64,000 nt of DNA, taken from Lamellibrachia columna. Its lineage: Eukaryota > Annelida > Polychaeta > Sabellida > Siboglinidae. The DNA lies in contig OY759270.1 in NCBI GenBank assembly GCA_963662155.1, forward strand, positions 55,650,874-55,714,873, given 5' to 3'. A program made the translations under genes and the position numbers. Within the stretch, counting starts at the first letter, position 1. Every line of letters starts with the position of its first letter. The notes below the pieces were generated by a model. The model was not told the origin of the DNA. It ran no database searches and worked only from the letters and a program-made list of their open reading frames with translations. Positions 63,561-64,000 of the stretch are shown piece by piece.

Positions 63561-63835
63561 TACTGCACAAACTCAACATTAATAGAAACAACATCGCACA
63601 CATACTTAGGTGTAGAAATCACACTGAACGTCAAGTGGGGGAATCATGTCAACCCTATTATGGCCAAAGCAAATAGGGCCCTGGGATTGATTAGATGTAG
63701 CCTTTATTCATCTCCCAAATACCTCAAATCAACAGCCTACCAAACCCTTGTTATCCCTCACCTTCTGGGACTCACTACACACAGGAACTTAAAGATCAAA
63801 TCAAGAGAGTCTAAAGAAGATCGACCCGCATTGCA

Positions 63836-64000
63836 TGCAAAGACTACAAGTGAACCAGCAGTGTAACATCAGTGCTGAAGTCCCTCCAAAGACTACAAGT
63901 GAACCAGCAGTGTAACATCAATGCTGAAGTCCCTCCAAAGACTACAAGTGAACCAGCAGTGTAACATCAGTGCTGAAGTCCCTCCAAAGACTACAAGTGA
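63836..64000. repeat. 49-bp repeat inside LINE coding sequence, 3+ copies, reaches the window edge
   Basis: agactacaagtgaaccagca, then gtgtaacatcagtgctgaag, then tccctccaa starts at 63841, 63890 and 63939. The unit equals LINE codons reading KDYK-stop-TSSVTSVLKSLQ and shifts the frame at each copy. Confidence 0.93.

Larger units (their letters stand above)
62050..64000 (+). mobile_element. Jockey/CR1-like LINE, internally deleted, interrupted by a MITE
   Basis: Broken + strand frames show: WETFRKLRRQAQRETR; FIKKFKNDTIGITALKNQGQ; AEILNEQLQSVFT; ITGVVPSDWLTANISPIFKK; NYRPVSFTSICCEVIEHIL; HNILTDKQHGFRK-type text; then IDIMDLSKAFDMV near 62845. The palm catalytic region is missing. After the MITE, TYLGVEITLNVKWGNHVNPI and the thumb (ANRALGLIRCSLYS) follow. 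The right end runs into a 49-bp array. It is a different family from the CR1/L2-like copies. It reaches the window edge. Confidence 0.88.

Overview
This is a repeat-rich piece of an animal nuclear genome. It has spliced genes with GT-AG introns, CR1/L2-like and Jockey/CR1-like LINE fragments, a decayed Ty3/gypsy element, DNA transposons, and about thirty minisatellite arrays. The repeat families look like those of marine invertebrates, and a mollusc or other lophotrochozoan is my best guess. No sequence here proves the phylum.

Three host genes can be assembled from conserved exons, matching intron phases and reading frames. Two tandem FAM162-like genes lie on the + strand (12251-16473, with a duplicated first exon at 10288-10423; and 19887-28206). 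Each has three coding exons, a mitochondrial-type N-terminus and one membrane segment. On the - strand, MIX23 (CCDC58) has five coding exons from 60530 down to 31899 that join into an uninterrupted 149-codon frame. From memory, FAM162A and MIX23/CCDC58 are also neighbours on human 3q21, so the linkage may be ancient. A possible first exon of an unrecognised + strand gene (61090-61172) lies head-to-head with MIX23.

Layout. 0-3 kb: a retroelement gag-like fragment and a transposon-associated ORF broken by two minisatellites. 3.5-8.75 kb: a Ty3/gypsy gag-pol relic in which minisatellites have grown inside gag, the gag-pol linker and the integrase. 8.76-9.9 kb: a kinase-domain pseudogene and a 71-bp array. 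10-28 kb: the FAM162 pair, with LINE relics and arrays in introns and between the genes. 28-31 kb: mostly featureless DNA with small repeats. 31.9-60.5 kb: MIX23, whose introns hold 27-, 33-, 44-, 56-, 52/85-, 61-, 92- and 46-bp arrays, a 634-bp (AC)n tract, LINEs and a hAT-like element. 61-64 kb: a hairpin-bearing 48-bp array and a LINE interrupted by a TA-flanked MITE.

The most unusual signal is that several MIX23 intron arrays are copies of the gene's own splice-site regions. They include the exon 4 acceptor (44-bp units), the exon 4 donor (56-bp units), the exon 3 acceptor with AG changed to AC (27-bp units), and a branch-point-like motif before exon 5 (33-bp units). In parallel, several arrays in transposon genes are expansions of the local coding sequence. 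Most long open frames in the window are by-products of these arrays and are not genes.
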